The position numbers were made by a program, and so were the translations under genes. The notes below the pieces were generated by a model that was not told where the DNA came from, did no database searches, and was given only the letters and a program-made list of their open reading frames with translations. From the NCBI GenBank assembly GCA_030639165.1, contig DAOWDF010000041.1:1-8099 (forward strand): a stretch of 8,099 nt of DNA. Direction: 5' to 3'. The number at the start of each line of letters is the position of its first letter. The stretch's first letter is position 1. This DNA comes from Alphaproteobacteria bacterium. GTDB taxonomy: Bacteria > Pseudomonadota > Alphaproteobacteria > Micavibrionales > Micavibrionaceae. Below are positions 5,340 to 8,099 of the stretch, piece after piece.

Positions 5340-6521
5340 ATGAGTCAGGATAATCAGTTTCATCAATATGGATATGATCATTACCTTAAGGCAACAAGTA
5401 AGAAGGGGAAGTCAGCTAAAAAATCCAGTGATTTTGGCGGTTATCTTTCAGTAGCTTTGGAAATGACTCGCAAGCCAATGGTTAGGTCAGCTGCTTTTGT
5501 TGCTGTAGCCGTTTTATTTGTTGGTGTTATTATCGCCGCATACCCCTCTGGTGATTCACAAAGTAATATACCTATTGTTAAAGCCGATTTACGTCCGATA
5601 CGCTCTGAGCCTGTTGATAGGGGCGGGATGAGCATTCCTAATGGTGATAGTACAATTCTTGCACGTTCTGGCGGTGCAGATATTAATGATGGTCGGCGGA
5701 TTGAGAATCTTCTTTCGCAGGAAGATGATGCTTATATTAATAAGGAGCAGGCTATAGCCCGCGCTCTGTCAAGTAACCCTGATGGCGCAATTATTATCAG
5801 TTTGGGTGATGAAAAGGAATGGAGTGCGTCTAATATTAATATCATTAAGGGACGTACTTTAGATAAAGAAAAGACTTCGGAAGCGGTTTCTAATATTAAA
5901 GAAATAAAGATGGAAGAGCCTATTGATGCAGGTGACGCAATAGTCGACGTCGTTCCTGTTGCCACGATTGATGAACCAGCCGCTATTGCTAACGTGGTTA
6001 CTGAAGAAACGACAAGTATTGATGAGGCTGATAATGTTTTACAAAAAATAGGGTCTACGGTTTCTTCTGTTGATGGAGTGAGTGATGATGATTCTGAATT
6101 TGTATCTAAGACTGCAATTGCTGCTCTACGTGTGAAACCGAAATATGTGGGTATGCATAAGGCTGCGACATCACCAGATACTATTGATTTTGTACGGAAA
6201 ATTCTTAGTGAGGGCTCTAACCAAGCTGCGATAGAGCCTTCTGTGGGCGCTGCTGCTCCAGCGGTTAGTGTAACTGCTGGTTCTTATTTTGTGCAGCTTG
6301 CTAGTATCACAGATGCTTCACGTGCGAGCGGTGAATGGGTGAAGATGCAGGCGAAATATAATGTGCTGGCAACATCTAAATTCCGTGTTCAGGAGGCATC
6401 ATTGTCTAGCGGTACATTCTACCGTATTCAAGCTGGCCCTATGAGTAAAGCAAGTGCTACGGAGATTTGTAATAAATTGAAGGCTCAAGGTAAAGCTGGA
6501 GGTTGTTTGGTTGTTAAGTAA
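5340..6521 (+). CDS. SPOR-domain inner-membrane protein
   Basis: Bitopic envelope protein of 393 aa. Residues 1-46 are a basic cytoplasmic tail with a Lys cluster at 21-28. A single hydrophobic segment at about 47-67 crosses the membrane. A conserved-looking segment follows directly (DLRPIRSEPVDRGGMSIPNG, 83-102). A long acidic, poorly conserved spacer runs to about 310, then a C-terminal SPOR domain fills about 314-393 (start YFVQLAS, end CLVVK). SPOR domains bind peptidoglycan strands stripped of stem peptides, usually at the septum, as in FtsN and DedD. Position directly before nagZ is usual in alphaproteobacteria. Its last 11 nt overlap the nagZ start. No known enzyme domain is present. 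Function in division is inferred from the domain only. Confidence 0.9.
   Translation: MSQDNQFHQYGYDHYLKATSKKGKSAKKSSDFGGYLSVALEMTRKPMVRSAAFVAVAVLFVGVIIAAYPSGDSQSNIPIVKADLRPIRSEPVDRGGMSIPNGDSTILARSGGADINDGRRIENLLSQEDDAYINKEQAIARALSSNPDGAIIISLGDEKEWSASNINIIKGRTLDKEKTSEAVSNIKEIKMEEPIDAGDAIVDVVPVATIDEPAAIANVVTEETTSIDEADNVLQKIGSTVSSVDGVSDDDSEFVSKTAIAALRVKPKYVGMHKAATSPDTIDFVRKILSEGSNQAAIEPSVGAAAPAVSVTAGSYFVQLASITDASRASGEWVKMQAKYNVLATSKFRVQEASLSSGTFYRIQAGPMSKASATEICNKLKAQGKAGGCLVVK
6498..6503 (+). promoter_or_regulatory. Ribosome binding site that decides the nagZ start
   Basis: GGAGGT is a perfect Shine-Dalgarno sequence lying within the last codons of the SPOR gene, 7 nt before the TTG at 6511. 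TTG 6511 is the only plausible initiation codon in the nagZ frame upstream of the conserved region. The ATG at 6521 is 18 nt away and in another frame. Confidence 0.65.
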
Positions 6522-7521
6522 TGGCGGTTTTTCAAATGGTGCAAAAGATTCTCTTGCATGTGTTTTCTCGCTTGAGGGGACTGAACTAACAGATCGGGAA
6601 GCAGCCCTGTTTCGCGAGGCTAATCCATTTGGCTTTATTTTATTTAAGCGCAATATTGAAAATCCAGAGCAGTTAAAGTCACTGGTTGCTAGTCTAAAGG
6701 ATATTGTTAAGCGTGATTGCCCTATTTTAATTGATCAAGAAGGCGGGCGGGTACAACGTTTGCGTCCTCCGCATTGGCGTGAATATAAGCCAATGAAGCA
6801 TTTCGGGGATTTATATGCTCAAAACCCTGATGAGGCTTTGGAGGAGTTGCGTTTTGAGATACTCCGAATGTCTGATGAGCTTATAGAGCTTGGCATTAAT
6901 GTTAATTGCGCGCCGATGCTCGATATATACTTCGCTGGAGCGCATGATATTGTCGGAGATCGCGCTTTTTCTGATGATCCTGCCATAGTATCACGGCTAG
7001 GGCTGTCGGTATGTCGGCATTTCCTAAAAGCAGGTATTACTCCGATTATCAAGCATATCCCTGGTCATGGCAGAGCGAATAGTGATTCGCATATGGAGCT
7101 TCCCTTTGTTGATGCAGGGCTGGAAGATTTGAAGGAACTGGATTTTGCGCCATTCAAGGATATAGCTTCATCTGATGTAGGGGAAGCCGTGTGGGCGATG
7201 AGTGCGCATATAACCTATAAGTCTCTTGATGCGGATAATCCTGCGACTATTTCTCCGATTGTGATAGCAGGAACTATTCGCGGTGAGATCGGTTTTGACG
7301 GTGTATTAATAGGCGATGATCTTGATATGAAGGCGCTGGATTCTTATGGGGGCGCTGTGCAAAAAGCTAAGGCTAGCTTGGACGCTGGGTGTGATCTGGC
7401 TCTTTATTGCGCTGGAGAATTTGATGTTATGGAGGAGCTGGCTGGCGGTTTGCCGAAAATAAGCTCTCCAACAATTGAGAGATTAAAACGTGCATCTGCT
7501 AAGCTATCGGAGGCCGCGTAA
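6511..7521 (+). CDS. nagZ: Beta-N-acetylglucosaminidase (glycoside hydrolase family 3)
   Basis: Cytosolic enzyme of peptidoglycan recycling. It removes GlcNAc from GlcNAc-anhydroMurNAc peptides and so shapes muropeptide pools that can induce beta-lactamase in some bacteria. The 336 aa (usual about 340) include FILFKRNIENPEQ, IDQEGGRVQRL (74-84), KHIPGHG (181-187) followed by Asp192 and His194, the loop dyad that acts as general acid/base in NagZ, and IGDDLDMKAL with nucleophile Asp269. No signal peptide is present, as expected. It starts with TTG, supported by GGAGGT 7 nt upstream, and overlaps the SPOR gene by 11 nt. Its TAA overlaps the scpA ATG by one base. The first ten residues are not conserved, so a base error near 6521-6545 that hides an ATG start is possible. 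Confidence 0.94.
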   Translation: MLSNGGFSNGAKDSLACVFSLEGTELTDREAALFREANPFGFILFKRNIENPEQLKSLVASLKDIVKRDCPILIDQEGGRVQRLRPPHWREYKPMKHFGDLYAQNPDEALEELRFEILRMSDELIELGINVNCAPMLDIYFAGAHDIVGDRAFSDDPAIVSRLGLSVCRHFLKAGITPIIKHIPGHGRANSDSHMELPFVDAGLEDLKELDFAPFKDIASSDVGEAVWAMSAHITYKSLDADNPATISPIVIAGTIRGEIGFDGVLIGDDLDMKALDSYGGAVQKAKASLDAGCDLALYCAGEFDVMEELAGGLPKISSPTIERLKRASAKLSEAA

Positions 7522-8099
7522 TGGAAGATGTTGATCTTACAGTTTCTGATGAAGGCGGTAATAATGTAGATGCGCTTTTGCTCAATATTGATGGTTATGA
7601 AGGGCCGATTGATATCTTGCTGGAGCTGGCGCGTAATCAGAAGGTTGACCTTGTTAAAATTTCTATATTGCAATTAGTTCGTCAATATCTTGGATTTATC
7701 GAACGTGCGAAGCAGCAAAATCTGGAGCTGGCAGCGGAATATCTGGTTATGGCATCGTGGCTTGCTTATTTGAAATCACGATTATTTTTACCTAAGGAGG
7801 AAAATAGCGATGAGCCGAGCGCCGAAGATATCGCTGAAGCACTACAATTTCAGTTGCAACGCCTTGAAGCCATGCAAAATGCATCTGAAAAATTGTTGGA
7901 GCTGCCGCGGCTAGGGCAGGATGTTTTTGCGAGAGGGCAGCCTGAGGCTCTAGGGATGACTACTGTAACAAGCTGGAATGTGTCCTTATATGATATGCTT
8001 AAATCCTATAGTGATATTGAAAAGCGCCAAGAGGATAAGTGCTATGATCTGCCTAGTTTTAAGCTGATGTCTATGGATAATGCTATGGATAGGCTGACA
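7521..8099 (+). CDS. scpA: Segregation and condensation protein A, 3' end outside window
   Basis: Kleisin subunit of the SMC-ScpAB condensin complex, which bridges SMC heads and organises the chromosome. The first 193 aa are present and open to the last base; the family is about 240-270 aa, so roughly the C-terminal winged-helix part is missing. Diagnostic N-terminal features are DGYEGPIDILLELARNQKVDL (first 19 residues from 24) with a helix that contacts the SMC neck, ISILQLVRQYL, and AAEYLVMASWLAYLKSRLFL (71-90). The start ATG overlaps the nagZ stop (TAATG), with GGAGG 7 nt upstream, so translational coupling is likely. In relatives scpB and then tat genes follow; that is a prediction for sequence beyond the window. 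Confidence 0.95.
   Translation, partial: MEDVDLTVSDEGGNNVDALLLNIDGYEGPIDILLELARNQKVDLVKISILQLVRQYLGFIERAKQQNLELAAEYLVMASWLAYLKSRLFLPKEENSDEPSAEDIAEALQFQLQRLEAMQNASEKLLELPRLGQDVFARGQPEALGMTTVTSWNVSLYDMLKSYSDIEKRQEDKCYDLPSFKLMSMDNAMDRLT

Noticed and set aside
5441..5965. Minus-strand ORFs inside the SPOR gene (5441-5635 and 5732-5965)
   Set aside because: Shadows of the acidic spacer; translations are Ile/Ser/Ala-rich without motifs and lack ribosome sites.
6819..7052. Minus-strand ORF within nagZ
   Set aside because: Antisense to well-conserved nagZ sequence, with no independent evidence.
7404..7673. Minus-strand ORF across the nagZ-scpA junction
   Set aside because: Antisense to conserved coding sequence of both genes, with no recognisable domain.

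Overview
The window looks like chromosome from an alphaproteobacterium of moderate to low GC content. The evidence is gene content and order. The run xthA - erpA - dgt - SPOR protein - nagZ - scpA is a housekeeping neighbourhood I know from many alphaproteobacteria, and the Dcd, ErpA and Dgt proteins read most like alphaproteobacterial forms (Dcd and Dgt resemble Rickettsia in key blocks). I cannot name the genus.

Left part (1-1130): dcd (dCTP deaminase) runs on the minus strand. Immediately upstream of it, 7 nt away, is a 42-codon Lys/Arg-rich small ORF that starts with TTG and has no assigned function. A tRNA-Thr(GGT) with encoded CCA follows on the plus strand, with a hairpin/T-tract terminator. 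Middle part (1128-4007), all minus strand: a predicted lipoprotein with an alpha/beta-hydrolase catalytic triad, exodeoxyribonuclease III (xthA), a group 1 truncated haemoglobin (glbN) and the A-type Fe-S carrier erpA. Right part (4067-8099), all plus strand: dgt (dGTP triphosphohydrolase family), a single-pass inner-membrane protein ending in a SPOR peptidoglycan-binding domain, nagZ (cytoplasmic beta-N-acetylglucosaminidase of muropeptide recycling), and scpA (condensin kleisin), which is cut by the window edge.

Two functional threads stand out. One is nucleotide and DNA maintenance: Dcd feeds dUMP/dTTP synthesis, Dgt removes dNTPs, ExoIII repairs abasic sites and ScpA organises the chromosome. 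The other is the cell wall: SPOR protein and NagZ. The SPOR-nagZ-scpA genes overlap and are very likely translationally coupled. The erpA and dgt promoters are divergent, and both place a TATAAT so close to the start codon that leaderless mRNAs are possible.

I see no mobile element, CRISPR array, toxin-antitoxin pair or defence system. The region is mostly ordinary housekeeping sequence. The points worth a second look are the small ORF beside dcd, the absence of argS between dgt and the SPOR gene, glbN sitting between xthA and erpA, the unusual nagZ start, the erpA/dgt divergent control region, and two intergenic inverted repeats.
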